Both the position numbers and the translations under genes were made by a program. From Bradyrhizobium sp. WD16 (lineage in GTDB: Bacteria; Pseudomonadota; Alphaproteobacteria; Rhizobiales; Xanthobacteraceae), in contig NZ_CP028908.1 in NCBI RefSeq assembly GCF_024181725.1, forward strand, positions 620,001 to 684,000: a stretch of DNA of 64,000 bases, written 5' to 3'. Below, one piece after another: positions 18,356 through 26,704 of the stretch. Each line of letters begins with the position of its first letter. Within the stretch, counting starts at the first letter, position 1. Below the pieces are notes generated by a model, which saw only the letters and a program-made list of their open reading frames with translations, made no database searches and was not told the origin of the DNA.

Positions 18356-19240
18356 TCATTTCCCCACGCCTGCGCCGGCCGGCGCCGGCCGTCCGAACCA
18401 GGTGCCGAGGCCGCGCGGCAGATAGAGCACCGCCAGCAGCAGGATGATGCCGTAGAGCAGCGAGCGGATCTCCGGCGCGAGGCGCAGCAGTTCCGGCAGC
18501 GCGGTGAAGACCACGGCGCCCAGCACCGGGCCCCACAGCGTGCCGGAGCCGCCCAGCACCACCATGACCAGGAGCGGCTCGGAGAACCAGAAGCCGAACA
18601 CGCCGGGATCGATAAAGGAGATGTAATGGGCGTAGCAGGCGCCGGCGAGACCGGCGAAGGCGCCGGAGACGGCGAAGGCGAACAGGCGGATCTTCAGCGG
18701 GTCGATGCCGGCGGCGACCGCCAGCGGCTCGTTGTCGCGCACCGCGATCATCGCCCGCCCCAGCCGCGACGAGACGATCAGGAAGGTGGCGATAACGACG
18801 CAGGCCGCGAGCCCGCCGACGAGGACGAGCCAGCCGCTCTTGCCGGCGAGCGTCCGGCCGAACAGCCGCACCGCGGGAATGTCGGACAGGCCCATGGCGC
18901 CATGGGTGAGATCGACCCAGTTGCTGGCGACGAGCTGCAGCAGCAGCGTGAAGGAGAGCGTGACGATGACGAAGGAATGCCGCGACAGCCGCAGCGACGG
19001 CACGCCGAGCACGAGCCCGGTCGCCGCGCCGATCGCCGCGGCGCAGACAAAGCTCAACGTCGAATCGACATGGGCGAAGCCGAGCAGCGCGGCGCTATAG
19101 GCGCCCATGCCGAGGAAGGCCGGCGTGGCCAGCGACAACAGGCCGGAGTAGCCCAGCATCAGGTTGAGCGACTGCACCAGCATCACGTAGATGCAGGTCA
19201 TGATGGCGATGTGGGCGAGATAGGGCGTCAGCGAAGCCAT
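18356..19240 (-). CDS. livM: Liv-type permease (LivM)
   Basis: The 294-residue inner-membrane permease has about eight to ten hydrophobic helices and the conserved EAA-like stretch MIAVRDNEPLAVAAGIDPLKIRLFAFAVSG written here only in part: IAVRDNEPLAVAAGI. It forms the translocation pore with LivH. It starts 4 bp after the livH stop, so the two are co-translated. Confidence 0.92.
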   Translation of the reverse strand: MASLTPYLAHIAIMTCIYVMLVQSLNLMLGYSGLLSLATPAFLGMGAYSAALLGFAHVDSTLSFVCAAAIGAATGLVLGVPSLRLSRHSFVIVTLSFTLLLQLVASNWVDLTHGAMGLSDIPAVRLFGRTLAGKSGWLVLVGGLAACVVIATFLIVSSRLGRAMIAVRDNEPLAVAAGIDPLKIRLFAFAVSGAFAGLAGACYAHYISFIDPGVFGFWFSEPLLVMVVLGGSGTLWGPVLGAVVFTALPELLRLAPEIRSLLYGIILLLAVLYLPRGLGTWFGRPAPAGAGVGK

Positions 19241-19244
19241 TGCC

Positions 19245-20120
19245 TCACACCCGCACCGACTTGCCGAACAGCCCCTGCGGCCGGACGAGCAGCATCACGA
19301 TCATCAGCGAAAAACCGATGCCGTCGCGGAAGGCGGCGCCGACAAGCCCGCCGGCGAAGCTCTCGGCGATGCCGAGCAGCAGTCCCGCCGCCACCGCGCC
19401 GGCGATGTTGCCCATGCCGCCGATGATGATCACGGCGAAGCTCTTGAAGGTGATGTCGGTGCCCATGTTGGGATAGAGGTCGAACAGCGGCGCGATCGCC
19501 ACCGCGGCGAGGCCGCACAGGGCGGCGGCGATCGCGGCGGACACGCAGGTGACGCGCCGGATGTCGATGCCGACCATGAAGCAGGCATCCTTGTTCTGCG
19601 CCATCGCCCGCATGGCGCGGCCGGCGGCGGTGCCGCGCAGGAGGCCGACGAGCCCTGCGAGGGCGGCGAGCGCCAGGGCGGCGGCGAACAGCCGCTGGCC
19701 GAACACCAGCACCGGGCCGAGCACCAGGGTCTCGCCTTCCAGCGGCGAGGCGACATGGCGCGGCGTCGCGCCGAAGCCGAGCCGCACCAGGTTCTGCAGG
19801 ATGATCGAAACCGCGAGCGTCGCCAGGATCACCGCCTCGAACGGCCGGTCGATCACCGGCAGCAGCACGAGGCGGGCGAGCAGCAGCCCCGCCCCGGCCA
19901 TCAGCGCGACCACGATCGGCAGCGCCGCCCAGTACGGCACCCCGGCCTGGTCGCAGGCGAACCACAGCGCGAAGGCCGCGACCATGTAGACCTCGCCATG
20001 GGCGAAATTCACCTGGTCGAGAATGCCGAACAGGAGGGCGAGACCGACGGCGGCGAGCCCGTAACCGAGGCCGACACAGACGCCGTTGACCAGGAGTTGC
20101 GAGAGCAGTGCGGCGTCCAT
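19245..20120 (-). CDS. livH: Liv-type permease (LivH)
   Basis: This is a 291-residue inner-membrane permease. The N-terminal block LLVNGVCVGLGYGLAAVGL and FGILDQVNFAHGEVYM are family hallmarks, as is MRAMAQNKDACFMVGID near the middle (ATPase-contacting loop). I chose the ATG at 20120 because the family begins a few residues before the first helix; the upstream frame continues into the binding-protein gene. Confidence 0.92.
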   Translation of the reverse strand: MDAALLSQLLVNGVCVGLGYGLAAVGLALLFGILDQVNFAHGEVYMVAAFALWFACDQAGVPYWAALPIVVALMAGAGLLLARLVLLPVIDRPFEAVILATLAVSIILQNLVRLGFGATPRHVASPLEGETLVLGPVLVFGQRLFAAALALAALAGLVGLLRGTAAGRAMRAMAQNKDACFMVGIDIRRVTCVSAAIAAALCGLAAVAIAPLFDLYPNMGTDITFKSFAVIIIGGMGNIAGAVAAGLLLGIAESFAGGLVGAAFRDGIGFSLMIVMLLVRPQGLFGKSVRV

Positions 20121-20145
20121 CCGTTCGATCCTGTGCGCCCCGGCG

Positions 20146-21300
20146 TCAGCGCGCCGGCAGCAACTCCTTGACGTCGAGCTTGCCGCCGGCGGCCACCAGA
20201 TAGACCATGTTGTTGTGGGCCTGGTGGTTGGCGTCGAAGACGATCGGCCCGAGAATGCCGGCGTAGTCGGACTTGGCCAGCGCATCGCGCACCGCCTTGG
20301 GATCGGCCGATCCGGCCCGCTTGATGGCGTCGGCGGCAACGAGAACGCTCTCATAGATGCCATAGGCGACGTAATGCGGCGGCTGCTTGTTGGCGGCGAC
20401 GAAGGCGGCGACGAAGGCGTCGTTCGCCGGATTGTGGTACTGGTCGTAATAGGGATAGATGGTCCAGGAACCGTCGAACTTGGCCTGAGCGATCAGCTCC
20501 TTGATCTGCGGCGCCATCAGCGGCGGCCGGCCGACGAGCGGGATGGCGAGGCCGAACTGGACATACTGCTTGGCGAGATTGGCGCCCTGCTGGTCCAGCA
20601 TGAAGACGGCGATGGCATCGGGCTTGCCCGAGCGCAGCTTGGTGAGCACCGACAGGAAGTCCGCCTCGGTCGGCTTGACGTAGTCCTCGGACGCGACCTG
20701 GATGGCGCCGCCGATCTCGCCCTTGAGCAGGGCGACGGAGGCGCGGCCGTAATCGGTGTCCTCGGCGAGGAAGGCGATCGACTTGATGCCGGCCGCCTTG
20801 AGCTTGGCCGCCGCCGCCTTCACCATCATGCTGTCGTTCGGCACCGTGCGGAACACCCACGGGTTGCCGCCGGCGCCGGCCTTGGCGGTGATCTCCGGCA
20901 GGGTCGAGATCGAGACGATCATCGGCTTGCCCGCCTTCTCGGCCACCGGCATCAGCGCCATGGTCGCGCCGGAGCACAGATCGCCGAGCAGAAGATCGAC
21001 CTTGTCCTGGTTCAGAAGCTTCTCCGCGCCCGACAATGCGTCGGCGGGCCGGCACTGGCTGTCCTGCATCTCGAAGGACACCTTGCGGCCGAGCACGCCG
21101 CCGGCCGCATTGAGCTTGGCGACGGCGAGTTCGGCGCCCCACTTCATCTGCTGGCCGAGAAAGGCGGCGGGACCGGTGACCGGACCGGTGAAGCCGATGC
21201 GGACGTCCTGCGCCGATGCGGCGGCCGGCAACAGACAGGCGAGCGCGAGCGCGGACACCAACGAGGAACGCCAACTCGAACGCCAAGCGGACTGGAACAC
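20146..21300 (-). CDS. periplasmic binding protein of the Liv-type transporter
   Basis: The 384-residue type I periplasmic binding protein has a signal peptide at about 1-30 (ending AAASAQD). The LivJ-like core opens with VRIGFTGPVTGPAAFLG and includes the hinge block ALSGAEKLLNQDKVDLLLG. Two lobes of this family close around amino acids, amides or aromatic carboxylates. Given the SDR, Rieske oxygenase and reductase in the following 7 kb, an aromatic acid ligand is plausible but is inferred only. It is the first gene of the transporter set. Confidence 0.9.
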   Translation of the reverse strand: MFQSAWRSSWRSSLVSALALACLLPAAASAQDVRIGFTGPVTGPAAFLGQQMKWGAELAVAKLNAAGGVLGRKVSFEMQDSQCRPADALSGAEKLLNQDKVDLLLGDLCSGATMALMPVAEKAGKPMIVSISTLPEITAKAGAGGNPWVFRTVPNDSMMVKAAAAKLKAAGIKSIAFLAEDTDYGRASVALLKGEIGGAIQVASEDYVKPTEADFLSVLTKLRSGKPDAIAVFMLDQQGANLAKQYVQFGLAIPLVGRPPLMAPQIKELIAQAKFDGSWTIYPYYDQYHNPANDAFVAAFVAANKQPPHYVAYGIYESVLVAADAIKRAGSADPKAVRDALAKSDYAGILGPIVFDANHQAHNNMVYLVAAGGKLDVKELLPAR

Positions 21301-21330
21301 TTCAACCTCCTTTGCCTGAATGGGGCAACC

Positions 21331-22143
21331 TTATCCTGCGAGATAGCCGCCATCGACCGGAAGCGTAATTCCGGTGATGTAGCTCGCCTGCGGCGATGCG
21401 AGGAAATGGACGGCATGGGCGACCTCGTCGGGTTCGCCGAGCCGCCGCAGCGGAACGCGCGCGAGAAAGCCCGACGGCCCTTCAAGGTTGGCGGCTTCGC
21501 CGGTCATGGCGGTGCGCACGGCGCCCGGCGCCACCGCATTGACGCGGATGCCGTCGGACGCGAGTTCGACGGCGAGCGCCTGGGTGAACTGCTTGAGCCC
21601 ACCCTTGGAGGCGGTGTAGGCGGCGGAATTGCCCACCGCGCTGAAGGAATGCACCGAGGCGACATTGACGATGCAGCCACGCGTCGCCCTCAGCGCCGGC
21701 AGGAAGGCGCGGCTGGCAAAGAAGGCGCCGCCGAGATTGACGCCGATGGTCCGCGACCATTGCGCCGGCGCCTCCTCGTCGAAGAAGCGCCCGCGCAGCA
21801 GCACCCCGGCATTGTTGACCAGCACCGCGCAGTCGCCGAACCGCGCCTCGATGGCGGCGGCGGCCTGCGTCATCGCCGCCTCCTCGGCCACGTCGGCGAT
21901 GACGCCTTCGGCCTCGGCGCCGTCGGCGCGCACGGCCGACACCACGCCATCGAGCCCGTCGCCGTCGAGGTCGATCAGCGCCAGCCGCGCGCCCGAGGCG
22001 GCGAGCCGCAGCGCCACCGCGCGCCCGATGCCGCCGGCGGCGCCGGTGATGACCGCCACCGTGCCGAGGGGAAAGCCGCCGGCAAGACCGCTGTCGCGCG
22101 CGCCGTGCCGAAGCCCTGCATCCGCCGCGGTCATCGCGCTCAC
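21331..22143 (-). CDS. short-chain dehydrogenase/reductase
   Basis: The 270-residue classical SDR has the coenzyme motif TGAAGGIG, the acidic residue closing strand 2 (LIDLDGDG, favouring NAD over NADP), the NNAG motif (VLVNNAGV), catalytic Ser near VNVASVHSF and YTASKGG giving Tyr and Lys. It oxidises or reduces an alcohol/ketone substrate of unknown identity. It lies between the regulator (4-bp overlap with its end) and the transporter genes, all on the same strand, so it probably acts on the imported compound. Confidence 0.88.
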   Translation of the reverse strand: MSAMTAADAGLRHGARDSGLAGGFPLGTVAVITGAAGGIGRAVALRLAASGARLALIDLDGDGLDGVVSAVRADGAEAEGVIADVAEEAAMTQAAAAIEARFGDCAVLVNNAGVLLRGRFFDEEAPAQWSRTIGVNLGGAFFASRAFLPALRATRGCIVNVASVHSFSAVGNSAAYTASKGGLKQFTQALAVELASDGIRVNAVAPGAVRTAMTGEAANLEGPSGFLARVPLRRLGEPDEVAHAVHFLASPQASYITGITLPVDGGYLAG

Positions 22144-22910
22144 CGTGTGCTCTCGGTGGTGAACTCCATGGAGAAGCGCGCCGGGTTGTGGATCGAGCGG
22201 ACGAATTCGATCAGCACGCCCTGCGGCGAATAGAGCCAGGCATCGACCTCGAGGGCGGGCGCGCCCGGCGCCAGCCCGAGCGCGGCGGCGGCCTCCGCCG
22301 GCGCGCCGACCGCAGTGATGCGGTGCTGGAGCCGCGTCACCTTCATCCCATAGGCCTTCTCGATGACCTTGTAGACCGAGCCGACCTCGCGCTCGAGCAG
22401 CGGCCGGATGCCGGAGAACGGCCCGTTGACATACATCCGCGCCCAGGTGGTCGGGGCCTCGCCGTCCGGCAGATGGCGGGTGCCGGTGATCTGGAGCCAG
22501 AAGCCGGTCGGACTGGTCTCATGGCGCAGCTGCGGCTCGTCGGGCGAGGCGACGTCGCGCATGTCGTCGATCCGCATGACGGTATCGCCGCCGAAGCCGA
22601 GCGCTTCGACGAGGCTGTTGAGGCGCTGGACATAGGCGTGTTGCGGTTCTGTGCTTACGACCCTGGTGCCGACCTTGCGGACCCGCTCGACGATACCGAC
22701 ATCGGCGAGAATCTGCAGCGCCTCGCGCAGCGAGCCGCGGCTGACGCCGAGCTGGCCGGCGAGATCGACCTCCGACGGCAACGTCTCGCCGACGCCATAG
22801 CGGCCGAAGCGGATGTCCTCGGCGAGGCGGTCGGCGATCTGCCGATAGAGCGGCACCCGGGCGGCGTCTCCCGGCGCGATTGGTGGTTGGAGCAGCGTCG
22901 TCGCAGTCAT
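22140..22910 (-). CDS. GntR regulator, HutC/UTRA subfamily
   Basis: The 256-residue repressor-type protein has a winged HTH at about 18-85 (PLYRQIADRLAEDI, TLPSEVDLAGQLGVSRGSLREAL), followed by a UTRA effector-binding domain ending with LLEREV and FEXXF-like blocks. It is the first gene of the minus-strand run GntR-SDR-livJHMGF and so is likely the local controller of uptake and SDR. A short inverted repeat (AGGT-N4-ACCT, 22925-22936) lies just in front of its start and could be its operator. Confidence 0.88.
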   Translation of the reverse strand: MTATTLLQPPIAPGDAARVPLYRQIADRLAEDIRFGRYGVGETLPSEVDLAGQLGVSRGSLREALQILADVGIVERVRKVGTRVVSTEPQHAYVQRLNSLVEALGFGGDTVMRIDDMRDVASPDEPQLRHETSPTGFWLQITGTRHLPDGEAPTTWARMYVNGPFSGIRPLLEREVGSVYKVIEKAYGMKVTRLQHRITAVGAPAEAAAALGLAPGAPALEVDAWLYSPQGVLIEFVRSIHNPARFSMEFTTESTR

Positions 22911-22924
22911 GGGCGGGATGCTAA

Positions 22925-22936
22925 AGGTACAAACCT
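22925..22936. promoter_or_regulatory. possible GntR operator
   Basis: AGGTACAAACCT is a 4-4-4 inverted repeat located 15 bp upstream of the GntR start codon. It is short, so this is only a candidate for autoregulation. Confidence 0.3.
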
Positions 22937-23035
22937 ATCCGTCAAGCGCGGACTTCAATCGCGAGTTGCCGATGTGCGCGGCGGCCACCGGCAGGACGAG
23001 GCAGCGCCTGCGAGCCAGGCTACTCTGCCCGTCCT

Positions 23036-23495
23036 CGGCCCGTGCTTCCGCGAGGGCCATTTCGGCATGCTGCCGGCCAACGGCATCGGGCTGTCGCCCG
23101 ACGAGAAGACGGTCTATGTGGCGGAGACGCCGACGGCGCGGCTGTGGGCCTTCGACATCGGCGCGCCCGGCGAGATCAGGCCCGGCGAGGTGATCTATCG
23201 CGGCGAGCGCGGCCGTCCCATCGCCGGCCTCGGCGGCTACCAGATGTTCGACTCGCTGGCGGTGGAAGGGTGTGGCAATGTCTGCGTCGCGACGCTGGTG
23301 TCGGGATGCATCTCGGTGATCGCGCCGGACGGCGCGCTGGTCGAGCAGGTCCCGACCGGGGACATCGTCACCACCAACATCGCCTTCGGCGGACCGGAGC
23401 TGAAGACCGCCTATATCACCCTCTCCGGCAAGGGCGAGCTCGTGGCCATGGACTGGCCGCGGCCCGGCCTGCCGCTCAATTTTCTCAACAGGTAA
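23036..23495 (+). pseudogene. SMP-30/gluconolactonase-type fragment
   Basis: About 145 residues of the C-terminal half of an SMP-30/gluconolactonase beta-propeller are recognisable (NGIGLSPDEKTVYVAETPTARLW, in shorter pieces: NGIGLSPDEKTVYV; YQMFDSLAVEG; NIAFGGPELKTAYIT). The N-terminal half, which carries the first metal-binding Glu, is absent, and sequence upstream of about 23036 does not match. The first in-frame ATG is at 23067. I therefore read it as a 5'-truncated remnant. Intact homologues often neighbour transporter and oxygenase genes, which would fit this locus. Confidence 0.75.
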
Positions 23496-23528
23496 CGACG
23501 GCGGCGCGCCGCTGCGGAAGGACACGAC

Positions 23529-24131
23529 ATGACCTGGCTCGAACCGATCACGCTCGAAGGCCGCTACGGCCGGCTGGACCCGCTGTCGCACGAACACCAT
23601 GACGGCCTCGTCGAAGCGGTCAAGGACGGCCAGCTGTGGAAGCTGTGGTACACCTTCATTCCGAAGGCCGACGCCATGACCAGCGAGATCTCGCGCCGGC
23701 TCGACCTGCAGGCCGCGGGATCGATGCTGCCCTTCACCGTGCGCGAGCCCGACGGCACCATCGCCGGCATGACCACCTATATGAATTGCGACGAGGCCAA
23801 CCGCCGCGTCGAGATCGGCTCGACCTGGTACCGGCAGTCGTCGCAGCGCTCGCCGCTCAACACCCAGTGCAAGCTCCTGCTGCTGCGCCACGCCTTCGAG
23901 CGGCTGGACTGCATCGCGGTGGAATTCCGCACCCACTGGTTCAACCAGGCGAGCCGCAAGGGCATCGAGCGGCTCGGCGCCAAGCTCGACGGCGTGCTGC
24001 GCAGCCACCAGATCGCGCCCAACGGCACGCTGCGCGACACCTGCGTCTACAGCATCGTCGCCAGCGAATGGCCGACGGTGAAGGCGCACCTGACCTTCCA
24101 GCTGGAGCGGCCGCGGGCGAGCGAGGGGTGA
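23529..24131 (+). CDS. GNAT acetyltransferase, RimJ/RimL-like
   Basis: This 200-residue N-acetyltransferase-fold protein has the typical opening ITLEGRYGRLDPLSHEHHDGL, the central beta strands FTVREPDGTIAGMTTYMN and the block EIGSTWYRQSSQRSPLNTQCKLLLLRHAFERL (the part RSPLNTQCKLLLL carries the acetyl-CoA region). This resembles a RimL-like subgroup seen as single genes in many alphaproteobacteria. The acceptor substrate is unknown. It follows the SMP-30 fragment by 33 bp. Confidence 0.85.
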   Translation: MTWLEPITLEGRYGRLDPLSHEHHDGLVEAVKDGQLWKLWYTFIPKADAMTSEISRRLDLQAAGSMLPFTVREPDGTIAGMTTYMNCDEANRRVEIGSTWYRQSSQRSPLNTQCKLLLLRHAFERLDCIAVEFRTHWFNQASRKGIERLGAKLDGVLRSHQIAPNGTLRDTCVYSIVASEWPTVKAHLTFQLERPRASEG

Positions 24132-24162
24132 GGCGCTGTCCGCCCCTTCCCGCCGGCACGGA

Positions 24163-24200
24163 TTACTGGGTCGCCCGCTTTCGCGGGCGACGACGACAGA
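24163..24200. repeat. small intergenic palindrome (TACTGGGTCGCCCGC type)
   Basis: TTACTGGGTCGCCCGCTTTC is followed by GCGGGCGACGACGACAGAA, giving a hairpin with arms TCGCCCGC/GCGGGCGA. Related copies are at 24783-24815, about 40175-40205 (reverse), 40472-40508 and 56321-56360 (reverse). This element type is common between genes in Bradyrhizobium relatives. Confidence 0.8.
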
Positions 24201-24256
24201 AGATGGATTAGCGCTCGGGCTTGACCGGGCGAGTTAACTCACCGCAGCATGGCGAT

Positions 24257-24556
24257 ATGAGCACGCAAGCCGGCTACTGGGTCTATATCCTCGCCAGTAG
24301 CGTCGGCGGAACGCTCTATATCGGTGTCACCAATGATCTCGTCCGCCGCGTCCACGAACACCGCAGCGGGGCCGTGGAAGGCTTCACGCAGCGTTACGAC
24401 ATCCATCGCCTGGTCTATTTCGAGCCTTTTGCGCAAATCGAGTTCGCCATCCGGCGCGAGAAGCAATTGAAGAAGTGGAACCGCGCCTGGAAGATCGCGC
24501 TGATCGAGGAGCACAATCCTGACTGGGTTGATCTTTATCCCTCGCTGATCGGCTGA
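24257..24556 (+). CDS. GIY-YIG nuclease-domain protein
   Basis: The product is a 99-residue single GIY-YIG domain: GYWVYILASS, LYIGVTNDLVRRVHEHRSG (split: LYIGVTND, LVRRVHEHRSG), the Glu-containing late helix and REKQLKKWNRAWKIALIEE. This is the common YhbQ-related form that many alphaproteobacteria carry in many copies, often beside intergenic palindromes, as here. ATG at 24257; an in-frame start at 24221 lies in the repeat. Function is unknown. Confidence 0.85.
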   Translation: MSTQAGYWVYILASSVGGTLYIGVTNDLVRRVHEHRSGAVEGFTQRYDIHRLVYFEPFAQIEFAIRREKQLKKWNRAWKIALIEEHNPDWVDLYPSLIG

Positions 24557-24603
24557 CCAGCTTCCGTGCCTGCCCCACCCTCCGTTGTCGTCGCCCGGCT
24601 TGA

Positions 24604-24830
24604 CCCTGCGAGATTCACACATCTGATCCGCAGCCGGCTCGCAGACTTCGTCGGAAGAGCAGGTGGCGCACAGGCCATCGGCACATTCTGCTGTCGCCCC
24701 CGGCTTGTCCGGGGGGCCCAGTACGCCGGGACGCCGGAGATGGGGACGGCGTCAGTCGCCGTGCACCATTCCACCGACATGGAGTACTGGGTCCCCCGCC
24801 TTCGCGGAGACGACAGCAGAAGGAGCAGCG
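24604..24830 (+). repeat. composite 225-bp dispersed repeat, copy 1
   Basis: The block beginning CACACATCTGATCCGCAGCC and running past GGCTTGTCCGGGGGGCCCAG to TACTGGGTCCCCCGCC recurs in reverse complement at 40165-40390 with modest divergence. It contains two palindromic parts (CCGGCTTGTCCGG and the TACTGGGTC type). It has no convincing reading frame and accounts for most of the 345-bp gap 24557-24901. Confidence 0.85.
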
Positions 24831-24901
24831 GCGCCCCGGTCGGCTCGCGGACAGTATGCCGGAGCATTCGCTACGGCACGCGGCGCCGCGTGCCGCCTCT
24901 C

Positions 24902-25882
24902 TCACACCGCGTCGCGCTGGTAGAGGGTATCGACGGTGACGACGCCCTTCGCGCGGGAGACGCAGGGGCAGATCTTGCGGCTCTCCTGCTTCTGGTGATC
25001 GCTGAAGAAGACGTCGCGATGGTCGATCGCGCCCTGGACCTCGACGACATCGATGGCGCAGACGCCGCATTCGCCGCGCTCGCAATCGGACATCACCTCG
25101 TGGCCGGCGGCGTTGAGCGCGTCGAGCATCGAGCGGTTCGGCGGCACCACGATCTCCTCGCCGCCATCCTTGACGCGGACGCGGAATTCCACCGTCGGCA
25201 AGAGGCCGCTGGAGCCGAAGGTCTCGTAGCGCAGGTCGCTCGAAGGCCGCCCCGCCGCCGCGAAGGCGTGACGCGCGGCTTCGAGCAGGCGCAGCGGCCC
25301 GCACACCACCGCCATCGTGCCTTCCGGCAGCGCGGCGAAAGTGGCGCCGAGATCGAGCCTGTGCCCTTCGTCGCTGGCATGGACGATGAGATCCTTGTCC
25401 AGCAGAACGGCGAGATCGTCGAGATAGGCCGCCGCCGCGCGCGAGGTGACGCAGTAATGCAGCGGGGCACGGACGCCGCGGCGCTTGAGGGCCGCGGCGA
25501 TGCCGAGCATCGGGGTGATGCCGATGCCGCCGGCGATCAGGCAATAGTCGGGCCGCGTGAAGTCGATGTCGAACAGCGACGCCGGGCTCGAGACCTCGAG
25601 GCGCGCGCCAGGCTTGAGCGACCACATGGCGCGCGAGCCGCCGCGGCCGTCCGGCGCCAGCCGCACCGCGATGCGGTATTGCCCGGCATCGCCCTCGCCG
25701 ACCAGGGAATAGGACCGCGCCTGGGGCTGGCCGTCGATCAGGACGCCGACCTCAACATGGCTGCCGGGCGCGAATCTGTCGAAGGCGCCATCCTGCGGCA
25801 CCAGGGTGAACTCACGGATCGACGGGGCGACGTCGCGGATGTCGTGGACGATGCAGTGCGACCATTTGGTTGCGAAACGCAT
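24902..25882 (-). CDS. phthalate-dioxygenase-reductase type flavo-iron-sulfur protein
   Basis: The 326-residue electron-transfer protein has an FMN domain first (RSYSLVGEGDAG), an NAD(P)H domain (GGIGITPMLG, VCGPLRLL) and a C-terminal plant-type [2Fe-2S] domain with cysteines in CERGECGVC and a later CPC. This is the PDR/VanB architecture. It should pass electrons from NADH to the Rieske oxygenase encoded 0.8 kb away on the same strand, with the FCD regulator gene between them, as in vanillate demethylase (VanAB) systems. Confidence 0.92.
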   Translation of the reverse strand: MRFATKWSHCIVHDIRDVAPSIREFTLVPQDGAFDRFAPGSHVEVGVLIDGQPQARSYSLVGEGDAGQYRIAVRLAPDGRGGSRAMWSLKPGARLEVSSPASLFDIDFTRPDYCLIAGGIGITPMLGIAAALKRRGVRAPLHYCVTSRAAAAYLDDLAVLLDKDLIVHASDEGHRLDLGATFAALPEGTMAVVCGPLRLLEAARHAFAAAGRPSSDLRYETFGSSGLLPTVEFRVRVKDGGEEIVVPPNRSMLDALNAAGHEVMSDCERGECGVCAIDVVEVQGAIDHRDVFFSDHQKQESRKICPCVSRAKGVVTVDTLYQRDAV

Positions 25883-25947
25883 GACGGTCTTCCTGTTGAG
25901 GCCGGCGCGCGGGCGCGGCCGGCGATGACTTCATGGTTCGAGGCGGA

Positions 25948-26700
25948 TCAGACCTCGCCCGCCGGCGAGCGGATCAGCGCCAGCGCCGGCATCAGCTCGA
26001 GCCGGGTGCGGTTGCGCAGGGCAAGGCGCAGGTTGCGCGCGGCAAGCCGCGCATGCTCGCGCATCACCGCCTCGGCGCGGGCGCCCTCGCGGTTCTCGAT
26101 GGCGTCGACGACGATGCGGTGCTGATCCTGGCCGATCATCAGGATCTCGCGCGCTTCCTTGATCGCCGACTGCGCCATGACGAAGCCGCTCGGCGAGGCG
26201 AAGGGCAGCGCCGAGGCGCGGTCGATCTGGCGGATCACCGGCGCGCTGCCGGAGAGCTCGGCGAGCAGCGCGTGGAAGCGGGCATTGAGCGTCACATAGG
26301 TCGAGAAGGCGTCTTCCGAGAGCGGCTCCTGGCGCACCAGGACGTCGAGCTCGGCGAGATTCTCCTTCAGCGGCGCGAGGTCGCGGGCCGAGGCGCCGCG
26401 CTCGGCGGCGAGCCGCGCCGCAAGGCCCTCGAGCGTGCCGCGCACCTCGATGGAATCGAGGATGTCGCGCTCGGAGAACGCCTTGACCATGAAGCCGCCC
26501 GAGGGAATGGCCTCGAGCAGGCCTTCCTCCTCGAGCCGCACCAGCGCCATGCGCACCGGGGTGCGCGAGACGCCGATGGTCTCCACCGCCTGCAGTTCGG
26601 AGATGCGCTCACCGGGGCGCAGGGCGCCGGACAGGATCAGGTCGCGCAGCGCGAGCTGGGCGCGCACCGTCTGCGACACGGAGCGATCGGGTTCGGCCAT
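25948..26700 (-). CDS. GntR regulator, FadR/FCD subfamily (VanR-like)
   Basis: This 250-residue regulator has a winged HTH at about 10-75 (LRDLILSGALRPGERISELQ in pieces: LRDLILSGAL, GVSRTPVRMAL), followed by the all-helical FCD effector domain. The metal-type residues of FCD domains are suggested by LNARFHALL. The gene sits between oxygenase and reductase genes in one transcription unit. FCD regulators commonly bind TGTATACA-type palindromes, and two such sites stand in front of the oxygenase gene. Confidence 0.9.
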   Translation of the reverse strand: MAEPDRSVSQTVRAQLALRDLILSGALRPGERISELQAVETIGVSRTPVRMALVRLEEEGLLEAIPSGGFMVKAFSERDILDSIEVRGTLEGLAARLAAERGASARDLAPLKENLAELDVLVRQEPLSEDAFSTYVTLNARFHALLAELSGSAPVIRQIDRASALPFASPSGFVMAQSAIKEAREILMIGQDQHRIVVDAIENREGARAEAVMREHARLAARNLRLALRNRTRLELMPALALIRSPAGEV

Positions 26701-26704
26701 GAAA

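Noticed and set aside
24566-26125. Long plus-strand frame over the reductase and GntR genes
   Set aside because: It begins inside the composite repeat and is antisense to two genes with clear family motifs.
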